Under the pieces are notes generated by a model that did not search any database, was not told the DNA's origin, and saw nothing but the letters and a program-made list of their open reading frames with translations. From DASSUW01 sp963803335 (lineage in GTDB: Bacteria; Actinomycetota; Thermoleophilia; Solirubrobacterales; Solirubrobacteraceae): DNA of 64,000 nt. The position numbers and the translations under genes were made by a program. The DNA lies in contig CAWDME010000019.1 in assembly GCA_963803335.1 (NCBI GenBank), positions 1-64,000 on the forward strand. Reading direction: 5' to 3'. This document shows, piece after piece, positions 16,572 to 24,679 of the stretch (position 1 is the first letter of the stretch; every line of letters begins with the position of its first letter).

Positions 16572-17239
16572 TCAGGGTCCTGCTCGCCGACGACCAGGCG
16601 CTCGTGCGCGGCGGGCTGCGCAAGATCGTCGACACCGAGCCCGACATGACCGTAGTCGCGGAAGCGCAGGACGGTGCGGAGGCCGTCGCCCTCGCAAGCG
16701 CGAGCCGCCCGGACGTCGCCGTCCTCGACATCCGGATGCCGCACGTGGACGGGATCGAGGCGACGCGGCAGATCGTCGCGTCGGCGGGCAACGACGTGCG
16801 GGTTCTCATGCTGACCACGTTCGGGCTCGACAGCTACGTGTTCGAAGCGCTGCGGGCGGGCGCGAGCGGCTTCATGCTCAAGGACGCGCGACCGGAAGAG
16901 CTGCTCACCGCGATCCGCGTCGTGTCGAGCGGCTCGGCGTTGCTCGCGCCGGCGGTTACGCAGGCCGTCATCGCCGCGTTCGCGCGCCGCTCGGCGTCGG
17001 CGGATCCGACGAGCTCATCGCAACTCGACGAGCTCACCGAACGCGAGCGCGAGGTGCTTCTCCTGCTCACGCGTGGGCGGTCGAACGCGGAGATTGCCGC
17101 CGATCTCGTCGTCAGCGACGCGACGGTGAAGACACACGTCGCGCACGTCCTGATGAAGCTTGGCGTGCGCGACCGCGTGCAAGCGGTGATCTTCGCCTAC
17201 GAGGCCGGGCTCGTCGCACCCGGCGACGCGACAGCCTGA
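16568..17239 (+). CDS. NarL/FixJ-family response regulator
   Basis: 223 residues, GTG start. Receiver domain with Asp8/Asp9, phospho-acceptor Asp54 (VLDIRMPHVDG) and the conserved Lys in FMLKDARPEEL. LuxR HTH at about 155-215 (LTEREREVLLLLTRG, DATVKTHVAHVLMKLG). Cognate partner of the kinase immediately upstream, to which it is coupled. Its stop lies three bases before the stop of the convergent LigD-type gene. Confidence 0.92.
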   Translation: MIRVLLADDQALVRGGLRKIVDTEPDMTVVAEAQDGAEAVALASASRPDVAVLDIRMPHVDGIEATRQIVASAGNDVRVLMLTTFGLDSYVFEALRAGASGFMLKDARPEELLTAIRVVSSGSALLAPAVTQAVIAAFARRSASADPTSSSQLDELTEREREVLLLLTRGRSNAEIAADLVVSDATVKTHVAHVLMKLGVRDRVQAVIFAYEAGLVAPGDATA

Positions 17240-17241
17240 CG

Positions 17242-18372
17242 CTACTCGTCGAACTCTTCGGCGTGGCCCTGGCCGGTGCGGGGCTTGGAGCCGAAGCCGC
17301 GCTGCAGGCTCACGCCGGGCGGCGGGCCGCCGGGCTGCGGATCGCCCGCGCGGCCGCGGTGCGTCGGGCGGTCGCGGTCGCGGCTCGGCTGCACGCGTTT
17401 GGGCTCGCCGCGCTGCTTGGGGAAGTGCGGCGGCCACGGCGCGTCGCCGAGCCCGCCCGCCTCGTCGCGCCGCGCGAGGTCGTGCAGCTGGTCGAGCGAG
17501 CCGGGCTGCTCGTCGATGCCGGCGGACGGGTCGCCGACCGTCCGCAGGCGCTCGGGCACCGTGTCGAGCCGCAGGTCGCCGGGCTCGACGTCCGGCACCT
17601 CGGCCCAGTCAAGCGGGCAGGAGACGCGCGCGTCGGGCGTCGGGCGGACCGAGTAGCCGGACGCCACGGTGCGGTCACGCGCGTTCTGGTTGTAGTCGAC
17701 GAACACGCCGTGGCGCTCCTCCTTCCACCACTTGCTGGTCGCCAGGTCGGGCGCGCGGCGCTCGACCTCGCGCGCCAGCGCCAGCGCGGCGCGGCGAACC
17801 TCGAGGAAGTCCCAGCGCGGCTCGATCCTCACGTTGACGTGGATGCCCTTCGAGCCGGACGTCTTCGGGTAGCCGCGCAGCCCGTGCTCGCCGAGCACGT
17901 CGTTGACGACCATCGCCGTGCGGCGGACCGCGTCCCAGGTGATGCCCGGCGTGGGGTCGAGGTCGACGCGCAGCTCGTCGGGATGGTCGAGGTCGGTGCG
18001 GCGCGCCGGCCACGGGTTGAAGTCGATGACCCCGAGGTTGACCGCCCAGACGAGGTGCGCCTCGTCGTTGGCCACCAGCTCCTCGGCGGTGCGCCCGGAG
18101 GGGAACGCGACGGTCGCCGTCTGCAGCCATTCGGGCACGTTCTGCGGCACGCGCTTCTGCCAGATCGGCTCCTCCATGATCCCGTTGACGAAGCGCTTCA
18201 TCACGGTCGGCCGCTCGCGCACGTGCACCAGCGCCGCCTCGGCGACGGTGACGTAGTACTGCGCGAGGTCGAGCTTCGTCCAGCCGGGCTTGGGGAAGTA
18301 GACCTTCGCCGGGTTCGACAGGCGGATCTCGCGCCCCGCCACATCGAGCATCGTGTACTCGCTCTTTGCCAC
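17242..18372 (-). CDS. LigD-type DNA/RNA polymerase domain protein (NHEJ primase-polymerase)
   Basis: 376 residues, GTG start. Residues 10-290 form an archaeo-eukaryotic primase-like polymerase as in LigD: metal-binding DELRVDLDP (Asp137, Asp139), the nucleotide-binding block KTSGSKGIHV (170-179) and a later acidic site in CPLDWAEV. The C-terminal 80 residues are low-complexity, Pro/Arg/Gly-rich and probably disordered. No ligase or 3'-phosphoesterase domain is fused, and neither Ku nor a ligase gene is nearby. It would fill ends and add ribonucleotides during break repair with partners encoded elsewhere. Confidence 0.9.
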   Translation of the reverse strand: MAKSEYTMLDVAGREIRLSNPAKVYFPKPGWTKLDLAQYYVTVAEAALVHVRERPTVMKRFVNGIMEEPIWQKRVPQNVPEWLQTATVAFPSGRTAEELVANDEAHLVWAVNLGVIDFNPWPARRTDLDHPDELRVDLDPTPGITWDAVRRTAMVVNDVLGEHGLRGYPKTSGSKGIHVNVRIEPRWDFLEVRRAALALAREVERRAPDLATSKWWKEERHGVFVDYNQNARDRTVASGYSVRPTPDARVSCPLDWAEVPDVEPGDLRLDTVPERLRTVGDPSAGIDEQPGSLDQLHDLARRDEAGGLGDAPWPPHFPKQRGEPKRVQPSRDRDRPTHRGRAGDPQPGGPPPGVSLQRGFGSKPRTGQGHAEEFDE

Positions 18373-18417
18373 CTGGCCTGAGCGTACCGGTCAGTGTGGC
18401 CCGCCAGACTGTGCGGG

Positions 18418-19479
18418 GTGAGTCCCGCAGACGGCCGCCACCGCACCTGGATCGACTGGTGCGTCGTGGTCGCCGTGTCGGTCGGCGCCGGCTGGCTGAT
18501 GGGGCAGATCGGCGTGCCGTCCGGCTATCTGTTCGCGGCCTTACTGACGGGGCTTGGCTACGCGCTGCTGGCGCCCGGACGGCTCGAGCTGCCCGCGTTC
18601 GGCTTCCAGGTCGGCCAAGCGGTGACCGGCGTGGCGCTCGGCACGTTCCTGCAGGCCGACGTGCTGACCGGGCTGGGGACGCGCTGGATCCCGGTGATCC
18701 TCGTGAGCGTCGCGACGCTGGCCGTGACGATCGGCGCCGGCATCGTGCTCGCGCGCGTCTCCACCCTCGACCGGCCGACCGCGTCGCTGGGCATGGTCGC
18801 GGGCGGCGCGTCCGGGATCGTGGCCATGGCGGGCGACCTCGGGGCCGACGACCGGCTCGTCGCGTTCATGCAGTACCTGCGGGTGCTGATCATCACGCTG
18901 CTCACGCCGCTGCTCGTGCCGGTGGTGTTCGGGCTGCACGCGCAGAGCCTGCAGCAGGACCGTGGCCCGCTGCTCGGCACCCCCGAGGGATGGGCGCTGA
19001 CGATCGGCGTGGCGCTGATCGGCAGCGTCGTCGCGCGGCCGCTGCGGATTCCTGCGCCGACGCTGCTCGGCCCGCTCCTGCTCACCTCGGTGCTGGTGCT
19101 TTCCGGCGCGATCGGCGACACCCAGGTCCCCGAGCTGGCGCGTGAGGTCGCGTTCGCGCTGATCGGCCTGCGGATCGGCCTCGGCTTCGACCGGGATGCG
19201 CTGCGCCGCATCGCCGAGATGGCGTGGCTGGTGACGATCGCCATCGTCGCGCTGCTCGCGGCGTGCTTCGTGCTCGGGTGGCTGCTCGAGCTGACCGCCG
19301 GCGTGACGCTGCTCGACGGCTACCTCGCCACCACGCCGGGAGGCCTGTACGCGGTGCTGCCGATCGCCTACGGGGCCGGCGCCGACACGACGTTCGTCCT
19401 GGCCGTCCAGGGCCTGCGGCTGCTCGGGATGATCATCGCCGCCCCCGCCGTCGTGCGATTGCTGCTCCGTGCCCGCTGA
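18418..19479 (+). CDS. AbrB-family membrane protein (putative transporter)
   Basis: 353 residues from GTG 18418 (GTG 18394 is possible). About ten membrane segments arranged as two similar halves, the duplicated AbrB architecture also called ammonia-monooxygenase-like. Typical blocks: VGAGWLMGQIGVPSGYLFAAL at the start of half one, MVAGGASGIVAMAGDLGAD (re-entrant Gly-rich loop), LRIPAPTLLGPLLL in half two, and TTPGGLYAVLPIAYG, equivalent to the first loop. The name refers to an E. coli protein and does not mean DNA binding. Substrate unknown. It diverges from the LigD-type gene and overlaps the next gene by 11 bases. Confidence 0.8.
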   Translation: MSPADGRHRTWIDWCVVVAVSVGAGWLMGQIGVPSGYLFAALLTGLGYALLAPGRLELPAFGFQVGQAVTGVALGTFLQADVLTGLGTRWIPVILVSVATLAVTIGAGIVLARVSTLDRPTASLGMVAGGASGIVAMAGDLGADDRLVAFMQYLRVLIITLLTPLLVPVVFGLHAQSLQQDRGPLLGTPEGWALTIGVALIGSVVARPLRIPAPTLLGPLLLTSVLVLSGAIGDTQVPELAREVAFALIGLRIGLGFDRDALRRIAEMAWLVTIAIVALLAACFVLGWLLELTAGVTLLDGYLATTPGGLYAVLPIAYGAGADTTFVLAVQGLRLLGMIIAAPAVVRLLLRAR

Positions 19480-19855
19480 GCTGACCGGCCGCTGGCGCGT
19501 CGAGCGCCGGATGCTCGACCGCCGTACCGGCACTGCGGGCCGGTTCGAGGGTGTCGCGACGTTCGCTGCGGACGGGCGCTGGATCGAGGAGGGCACGCTG
19601 GACTTCGGCGGCTACCGCGGCCCGGCGCGGCGAGAGCTGCGGATCGCCGACGGGATGGTGTGGTTCGCCGACGGCCGGCCGTTCCACCCGCTCGACCTCA
19701 CCGGCGGCCCGGTCGAGCATCTGTGCGGAGAGGACACGTACACGGGCGCCTACCGCCTCCACGAGCCGGACCGGCTAGAGGTGGCCTGGCGCGTGACAGG
19801 GCCGGAGAAGGACCAGCGCATTGACACGCTTTACTCCCGTTGCTACAGTGACTAG
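19469..19855 (+). CDS. DUF6314 family protein
   Basis: 128 residues, GTG start inside the 3' end of the AbrB-family gene, so co-transcribed with it. It matches the DUF6314 pattern of a small lipocalin-like beta barrel: LTGRWRVERRMLDR at the N-terminus, RFEGVATFAADGRW, FADGRPFHPLDL, EHLCGEDTYTGAYRL, and the ending VAWRVTGPEKDQRIDTLYSR. Function of the family is unknown. The promoter of the following MFS gene lies within its last 35 bases and extends just beyond its stop. Confidence 0.85.
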   Translation: MPAELTGRWRVERRMLDRRTGTAGRFEGVATFAADGRWIEEGTLDFGGYRGPARRELRIADGMVWFADGRPFHPLDLTGGPVEHLCGEDTYTGAYRLHEPDRLEVAWRVTGPEKDQRIDTLYSRCYSD

Positions 19856-19864
19856 AAAGTTTCT
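19821..19864 (+). promoter_or_regulatory. Promoter and palindromic operator of the MFS gene
   Basis: TTGACA (19821-19826) and TACAGT (19844-19849) are separated by exactly 17 bases, a near-perfect sigma-70-type promoter and unusual in this GC-rich window. AGAAAGTTTCT (19854-19864) is a perfect 11-base palindrome placed over the expected start site, a typical repressor position. GGGAG precedes the ATG at 19892. Confidence 0.75.
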
Positions 19865-19891
19865 GTCGCTGTACCAGTTGGGAGCCTTCAA

Positions 19892-21253
19892 ATGCGCTTT
19901 GCCTTCGCCGCAATCGTGGCGGCCATGCTGCCGGCCGTCCTCGACCAGACCATCCTCGCCACCGCGCTGCCGACGATCGCCGCCGATCTCGGCCGCCTGA
20001 CCGACCTCTCGTGGGTCGTCACCGCGTACGTGGTGGCCGCCACCGCCTCGACCCCGCTGTGGGGCAAGCTCGGCGACCGGCACGGCCGCAAGCGCCTGCT
20101 CGAGATCGCGCTGGCGGCGTTTGTTACTGCCTCGGCCCTGTGCGGCATCGCGCAGGACATGACCGAGTTGATCGTCATGCGCGGCATCCAGGGCATCGCC
20201 GCCGGCGGCCTGATGACGCTCGCGATGGCCTCGATCGGCGACCTCGTCTCACCGCGCGAGCGGGGCCGCTACCAGGGCTACATCGCCGCGACGTTCGCCG
20301 CCGCCACGGTGCTCGGCCCGCTCGTCGGCGGCCTGCTGGTCGAGAGCGTCGGCTGGCGCTGGGTCTTCTACGTCAACCTCCCGGTCGGCCTCGTCGCCCT
20401 CGCCGGCCTGCGCCTGAAGCTGCCGGCGGGCACCGACGAGCGGCCGGTGCGCCCGCTCGACGTGCTGGGCGCCGCGCTGCTCGCCGCCGCCACGAGCGCC
20501 TTCATGCTCGTCTGCGTGCTGGGCGGCGACCGCTACGCGTGGGACTCGCCGGCGATCCTCGGGCTGATCGGCGTCACCGTCGCGCTCGCCGGGGCGCTCG
20601 TCGTCCGCGAGCGGCGCGCCACCGACCCGATCGTCCCGTTCGCGCTGCTGCGCACGCGCTCCGTCGCCGTCGCCAGCACCGCGCTGTTCCTGGGCACCGC
20701 CGCGCTGTTCTCGGTGACCGTGTTCGTGCCGCTGTTCCTGCAGACCGCGACCGGCGCATCGCCGACCCAGGCGGGTCTGCTGCTGGCGCCGATGATGCTC
20801 GGGACGACGATCTCCACGATGCTGTCGGGCCGCTTCATCGCCCGCACCGGCCGCTACAAGCGGTTCCCGGTCGCGGGCCTGGCGCTGATGGCCGGCGCGC
20901 TGGCGCTGCTCGCGGCGCTCGCCGGCGATCCCTCGCGCACGGCCACCGCCCTCGGGCTGATCGTGTTCGGCCTCGGCTTCGGCATGGTCACGCAGGTGCT
21001 CGTGGTGGCGGTCCAGAACAGCGTCGACCGGCGCGAGCTGGGCGTCGCCACCGCCGCCACCGGCTTCTTCCGCGCACTTGGCGGCGCGGTCGGGGCCGCG
21101 ACGCTGGGTGCCGTGTTCGCCGCGCGCGCCGGCTCGGGCGTGCCGGCCGACATCGTCGACGCAGTGCAGCTCGTGTTCCTCGTCGCCGCGCCGCTCGCCG
21201 CGCTCGCACTGCTCGTGGTGCTGCGGCTGCCGGAGCGCGCACTTCGGGCGTGA
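19892..21253 (+). CDS. MFS multidrug efflux transporter (DHA2/EmrB type)
   Basis: 453 residues. Motif D1-like LDQTILATALPTIAADL in helix one, motif A GKLGDRHGRKR between helices two and three, and motif C-like AATVLGPLVGGLLVESVGWRWVFYVNLPVG in helix five. About 14 membrane segments, so the 14-TMS drug:H+ antiporter family. It probably exports toxic compounds from the cytoplasm. It has its own strong promoter with a palindromic operator. It converges on a TetR regulator gene, a common genetic partner for such pumps. Confidence 0.9.
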   Translation: MRFAFAAIVAAMLPAVLDQTILATALPTIAADLGRLTDLSWVVTAYVVAATASTPLWGKLGDRHGRKRLLEIALAAFVTASALCGIAQDMTELIVMRGIQGIAAGGLMTLAMASIGDLVSPRERGRYQGYIAATFAAATVLGPLVGGLLVESVGWRWVFYVNLPVGLVALAGLRLKLPAGTDERPVRPLDVLGAALLAAATSAFMLVCVLGGDRYAWDSPAILGLIGVTVALAGALVVRERRATDPIVPFALLRTRSVAVASTALFLGTAALFSVTVFVPLFLQTATGASPTQAGLLLAPMMLGTTISTMLSGRFIARTGRYKRFPVAGLALMAGALALLAALAGDPSRTATALGLIVFGLGFGMVTQVLVVAVQNSVDRRELGVATAATGFFRALGGAVGAATLGAVFAARAGSGVPADIVDAVQLVFLVAAPLAALALLVVLRLPERALRA

Positions 21254-21268
21254 TGGCGGGCGCCGGCG

Positions 21269-21372
21269 AACTGCGGCTGAGTAGGGGAGCGAGGGTCAGG
21301 CCACGCGGTCTGTCGGGTGTCCGTTTCCCGCCGACGCGGTCGATTCCCCGGCCGCCCTACCCAGCCGCAGTT
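21269..21372. repeat. Intergenic imperfect palindrome, copy A
   Basis: Arms 21269-21286 (AACTGCGGCTGAGTAGGG) and 21355-21372 are inverse complements at 17 of 18 positions. It lies between the convergent MFS and TetR genes, and the right arm forms the last codons of TetR. The right arm sequence recurs at 36955-36972 with one mismatch. Possibly a bidirectional terminator or a repeated extragenic element. Confidence 0.65.
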
Positions 21373-21977
21373 GGCCGGGACCTCGCCGCGGCCTCGACCA
21401 GCGCGCTCGCGAGCTTGACGGCCTGGGCCCGGCTGACGCCGCCGTCACGAGCGAGCGAGCGCCAGGTGTGGAAGTCCACGGCGTGCCGCACCGCCGCTCG
21501 CAGCACGCGGCGGCGGCCGCCGCGGACCGGCCAGCCTGCCGCCAGCGTGCGGCCGGCCTCTTCCATGTAGTCGTTCATCGGCTGCATGTGGGTGCGCACC
21601 GATTCGACCAACTGGGCGTCGCGGTAGAGGTTGGCGAGCATCGGCTCGGTCCGCTCGTACCAGCCATAGAGCTCGTCGAGTCCGACGGCCAGCCGCTCGG
21701 CCGGGTCGGCGATCGCGCGCCAGCCCTCGAGGCCAGGCTGCGGATTCTCGGCGGCGAACAGGCCCGAGCAGGCCGTGAACAGCGCGTCCTCGGTCGGGAA
21801 GTGGCGGTACAGGGTGTGCCGCTGCACACCCGCGCGCTCGGCCACCGCGGACAGGGAGGTGCGGGCGGGGCCGACGCTGCCGTGCAGCTCCACCGCCGCC
21901 TCGGCGATGCGGCGGCGGGTCGCCTCCATGCCCTCGGCACGGCGGCGGAGCTCGTACTTGCGCTTTTGAGAAGACAT
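21357..21977 (-). CDS. TetR-family transcriptional regulator
   Basis: 206 residues. The N-terminal HTH spans about 20-65: RRRIAEAAVELHG, SLSAVAERAGVQRHTLYRHFPTEDALF. The C-terminal ligand domain is helical (LYGWYERTEPMLANLYRD) and of a poorly characterised subgroup. It diverges from the cupin gene across a 93-base gap that carries a strong promoter and an 8-base inverted repeat. The likeliest role is repression of itself and the cupin gene; control of the convergent MFS pump is also possible. Its last codons form one arm of a repeated palindrome. Confidence 0.88.
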   Translation of the reverse strand: MSSQKRKYELRRRAEGMEATRRRIAEAAVELHGSVGPARTSLSAVAERAGVQRHTLYRHFPTEDALFTACSGLFAAENPQPGLEGWRAIADPAERLAVGLDELYGWYERTEPMLANLYRDAQLVESVRTHMQPMNDYMEEAGRTLAAGWPVRGGRRRVLRAAVRHAVDFHTWRSLARDGGVSRAQAVKLASALVEAAARSRPTAAG

Positions 21978-21978
21978 G

Positions 21979-22041
21979 GCTGTGCAATGAATCTTGACAG
22001 ATCCGCGAACGTTCCCTACGGTGCCGCTTCCGCTGCACAGC
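21979..22041 (+). promoter_or_regulatory. Cupin promoter flanked by candidate TetR operator half sites
   Basis: TTGACA (21994-21999), 17-base spacer, TACGGT (22017-22022). GCTGTGCA (21979-21986) and TGCACAGC (22034-22041) are exact inverted copies on either side. The left copy is just upstream of the TetR start codon, so binding there would affect both genes. Confidence 0.65.
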
Positions 22042-22070
22042 ATTGTTCTCTCAAAGGAGTCCTCCCCGCC

Positions 22071-22493
22071 ATGCAACTCGTCTCCACGCCGAAGCTCGAC
22101 CTGCTCGACATGTCGCTCGGCGACGACCCGCGCGCCCACGTGCGCGTGCAGTTCCCGATCAACAAGCACACCGGCCCGGCGGAGTCCGGCGTCGTCTACT
22201 TCGAGGTCGCGCCGGGCGACCACCTCGCAACGCACACCGACAGCCCCGAGGAAGTCCTCTACATCATCAGCGGCACCGGCATCGCCCACGCCGGCGGCGA
22301 GAGCGGCCGCGTCGCGGCCGGCGACGTCGTCGTGATCCCGGCGATGGCACCGCACGGCGTCGCCAACGACGGTGACGAGACGCTGCGCGTCGTCGGCTTC
22401 TTCCGCGAGTCCACGATCGTCTCGACGTTCGAGGACCTCGTGCACCCGCTCGAGCTGCACACCCTGGAGATGGGCGCGCCCGTTCCCGTCTGA
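22071..22493 (+). CDS. Cupin-domain protein
   Basis: 140 residues, ATG with AAAGGAG upstream. A single cupin barrel with motif 1 around GDHLATHTDSPEEVLYIISG (His/His/Glu metal ligands) and motif 2 around GDVVVIPAMAPHGVAND. Small cupins may be dioxygenases, isomerases or ligand-binding proteins; the substrate cannot be inferred. Strong promoter and divergence from a TetR regulator suggest inducible expression. It ends three bases before the stop of the convergent reductase gene. Confidence 0.85.
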   Translation: MQLVSTPKLDLLDMSLGDDPRAHVRVQFPINKHTGPAESGVVYFEVAPGDHLATHTDSPEEVLYIISGTGIAHAGGESGRVAAGDVVVIPAMAPHGVANDGDETLRVVGFFRESTIVSTFEDLVHPLELHTLEMGAPVPV

Positions 22494-22496
22494 GCG

Positions 22497-23108
22497 TCAG
22501 CCGGCGCGCGCGAGCGCGATGTTGAACGTCGCCGTCCCGGTCGCGTTCATCAGCCGCAGCCAGAGCAGCAGGTACTGCTCGGCGCCGCGCGCGCCGGTGA
22601 TGTCGCCGATGTCGATCACCCGTTCCGACGGCCACCCGAACTCGCCGAGAAGAGCGCGCACCTGGTCCTTGGCGCCGGCGTCGTCGCCGGCCACAAACAC
22701 GACGTGATCGCCTGCCACGCCGGCCGGGTCGACCATCACCGACGCGTTGACCGTGTTCAGCGACTTGACGACGCGGGCCGACGGGAACGCCCGTTGGATC
22801 CGCTCGCCGAGGCTGTCGGTGCTGTCGGTGAACAGCGCCGGGCCGCCGCCCGAGAAGTCGAGTGGGTTGGCGACGTCGACCAGCACCTTGCCGGTGAGGT
22901 GCTCCTCGCCGGCGGCCGTCAGCGCGTCGAGCGACGCGTCCCCCGACGTGCAGTTGAACACCACCTCGCCGTGCGCAGCGGCATCGGCGAACGTGACCTT
23001 GCCCTCGCCCGCCGTGCGCGAGCCCACCTGCACGTCGTAGCCGAGCTCGCGCAGCTTGCCCGCGACCGCCTGGCCGACCATCCCCGTCCCGAGCACCGCA
23101 ATCCTCAT
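22497..23108 (-). CDS. NADP-binding oxidoreductase (F420-dependent NADP reductase-like)
   Basis: 203 residues from ATG 23108 with AAAGGA upstream. Rossmann motif GTGMVG at residues 7-12, followed by a basic patch after strand two (VGSRTAGEG) that fits NADP. Other family blocks: VLVDVANPLDF, RVVKSLNTVNASVMVDP and FVAGDDAGAKDQV. Close to NAD-binding proteins of the NADP oxidoreductase, coenzyme F420-dependent family. F420 use itself cannot be confirmed. It stands alone on the minus strand between cupin and a small secreted protein. Confidence 0.85.
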   Translation of the reverse strand: MRIAVLGTGMVGQAVAGKLRELGYDVQVGSRTAGEGKVTFADAAAHGEVVFNCTSGDASLDALTAAGEEHLTGKVLVDVANPLDFSGGGPALFTDSTDSLGERIQRAFPSARVVKSLNTVNASVMVDPAGVAGDHVVFVAGDDAGAKDQVRALLGEFGWPSERVIDIGDITGARGAEQYLLLWLRLMNATGTATFNIALARAG

Positions 23109-23180
23109 CGCTCGCATCCTTTGCCTCGTCTTCACCTTCGGTTGGCGGAGTGTTGGCCCGCCCCCGACAAGGCTACGGAC

Positions 23181-23513
23181 ATGAAGATCGCACGCACCGC
23201 CTCACTCATGCTCGCCGCCGCCGCCGTGGCCGCGGCCCCAGCCAGCGCGGCCGCCGCCCAGTTCGAGGGCAAGGTCGTCTCCGTCAACCCCCAGGCCAAG
23301 ACGTTCCGCCTCAACGACGCCGAGCGCGGCACCAAGCGCATCAAGGTCACCAGCGCCACGAACTTCCACCGCGTCGCCGGCTTCTCGGCGCTCCACGCCG
23401 GGCTGCGCCGGATCGAGGTCACCGCCCACCGCGCGAACGGCCGCTGGGTGGCCACCCTCGTCGAGCGCTCCGGCGGGGGCGGCCACCACGGTGGCGGCGG
23501 GAACCACGGCTAG
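23181..23513 (+). CDS. Small secreted protein with Gly/His tail
   Basis: 110 residues. Signal peptide 1-27 (MKIARTASLML, Ala core, SAAAA), then one beta-rich domain: FEGKVVSVNPQAKTFRLND, KRIKVTSATNFHRV, GLRRIEVTAHRANGRWVATLVE. It ends GGGGHHGGGGNHG, a flexible tail that could bind metal. This resembles small OB-like exported domains; no precise family. Its TAG overlaps the stop of the convergent permease gene (CTAG). Confidence 0.75.
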   Translation: MKIARTASLMLAAAAVAAAPASAAAAQFEGKVVSVNPQAKTFRLNDAERGTKRIKVTSATNFHRVAGFSALHAGLRRIEVTAHRANGRWVATLVERSGGGGHHGGGGNHG

Positions 23514-24679
23514 ACCGACCTGAGTGCCTCCGTCGGGGACAGGCGGGCCGCCCGCAGCGCCGGGTACAGGCCCGCGACCGCCCCGATCGCCGTCGCCGCC
23601 GCGAGGCCGCCGATCAGCGCCGCCGGCGGCACGACGGCGTGCCAGCTCTGGCTCGCCGCGTAGCCGGCGGTGACGGCCGCGCCGAGCGCCACGCCGGCCA
23701 CGCCGCCGAGCGCGGCGAGCAGCAGCGACTCGGACAGGAACTGCACCCCGACGTTGCGGCGCGTGGCACCGAGCGCGCGCCGCAGCCCCACCTCCGACCG
23801 CCGCTCGAGCACCGAGATCACCATCACGTTGGCGATCCCGACGCCGCCGACCAGGAGCGCCACGGCGCCGAGCCCGAGGAACAGCGACGTGAACGCGGTC
23901 TTGGCCGCGGCCCGCGCCTCCAGCGCGTCGGACGGCCGCGAGACGTCGACCTCTTCCGGGTTCTGCGGGTTGGCGGTGGCGCCGAGCACATCGCGCACGC
24001 CCGGAATCGCATCCGGGTCCGCGCGGATGTAGATCGTCGACGCCGAGCGATCGGCGTCGAACAGGTCCACGGCGGCGTCGAAGCCGATCAGCGCCGCCGA
24101 GTCGAGCGAGTCGGCGAGCGTGACCGGATCGAGGATTCCGATGACCGTGAACCAGCGGCCGCCCAGCCACACGCGCACGCCCGTGCGGTCGATCCCCAGC
24201 CGCTCGGCCGCGTCGGCGCCGAGCACCGTCACCGGATAGCGGTCGTTCGCGGTGCCGAGGAAGCGACCGGCGGCGAGCGTGGCGCCGACGGTAGCCGGCA
24301 CCGACGGGTCCGCCGCCATCACCGCGATGCCGCCAGTCTCCTCCTCGGGGATCAGCTTGTTGCGGCGCACGGTCGCGGTGTCGACGACCTTCGTCGCCGC
24401 CGTGGCGTCGACGCCGTGCACGCGCCGGATCATCGCCGCCGCCGTGTCGGGGAGGTCGACGTCGTCGCCGGTGAACGACTGACCGGGCGCCACGCGCAGC
24501 AGGTTCGTCCCGAGACGGTCGATCTCGGCGAGCAGGTCGGCGCGCGAGGACTCCGAGATGCCGAGCACCGCGACCATCGAGGCGATGCCGATCGCGATCC
24601 CGACCGCCGACAGCGCCGCGCGCAGGCGGCGAGTGCGCAGGCCGATCGAGCCGGTGCGCAGAACGTCGCCGGCGGTCAT
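23510..24679 (-). CDS. ABC transporter permease, MacB/FtsX type
   Basis: 389 residues. One membrane segment near the N-terminus (LRAALSAVGIAIGIASMVAVLGI), a large external MacB_PCD domain (about 45-255) and three C-terminal segments of the FtsX domain with GVGIANVMVISVLERRSEVGLRRALGA. Ends with ARLSPTEALRSV, standard for the family. It pairs with the ATPase upstream (ATGA overlap). Such MacB-like pumps drive export or move lipoproteins by mechanotransmission rather than by a transmembrane channel. Confidence 0.92.
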   Translation of the reverse strand: MTAGDVLRTGSIGLRTRRLRAALSAVGIAIGIASMVAVLGISESSRADLLAEIDRLGTNLLRVAPGQSFTGDDVDLPDTAAAMIRRVHGVDATAATKVVDTATVRRNKLIPEEETGGIAVMAADPSVPATVGATLAAGRFLGTANDRYPVTVLGADAAERLGIDRTGVRVWLGGRWFTVIGILDPVTLADSLDSAALIGFDAAVDLFDADRSASTIYIRADPDAIPGVRDVLGATANPQNPEEVDVSRPSDALEARAAAKTAFTSLFLGLGAVALLVGGVGIANVMVISVLERRSEVGLRRALGATRRNVGVQFLSESLLLAALGGVAGVALGAAVTAGYAASQSWHAVVPPAALIGGLAAATAIGAVAGLYPALRAARLSPTEALRSV

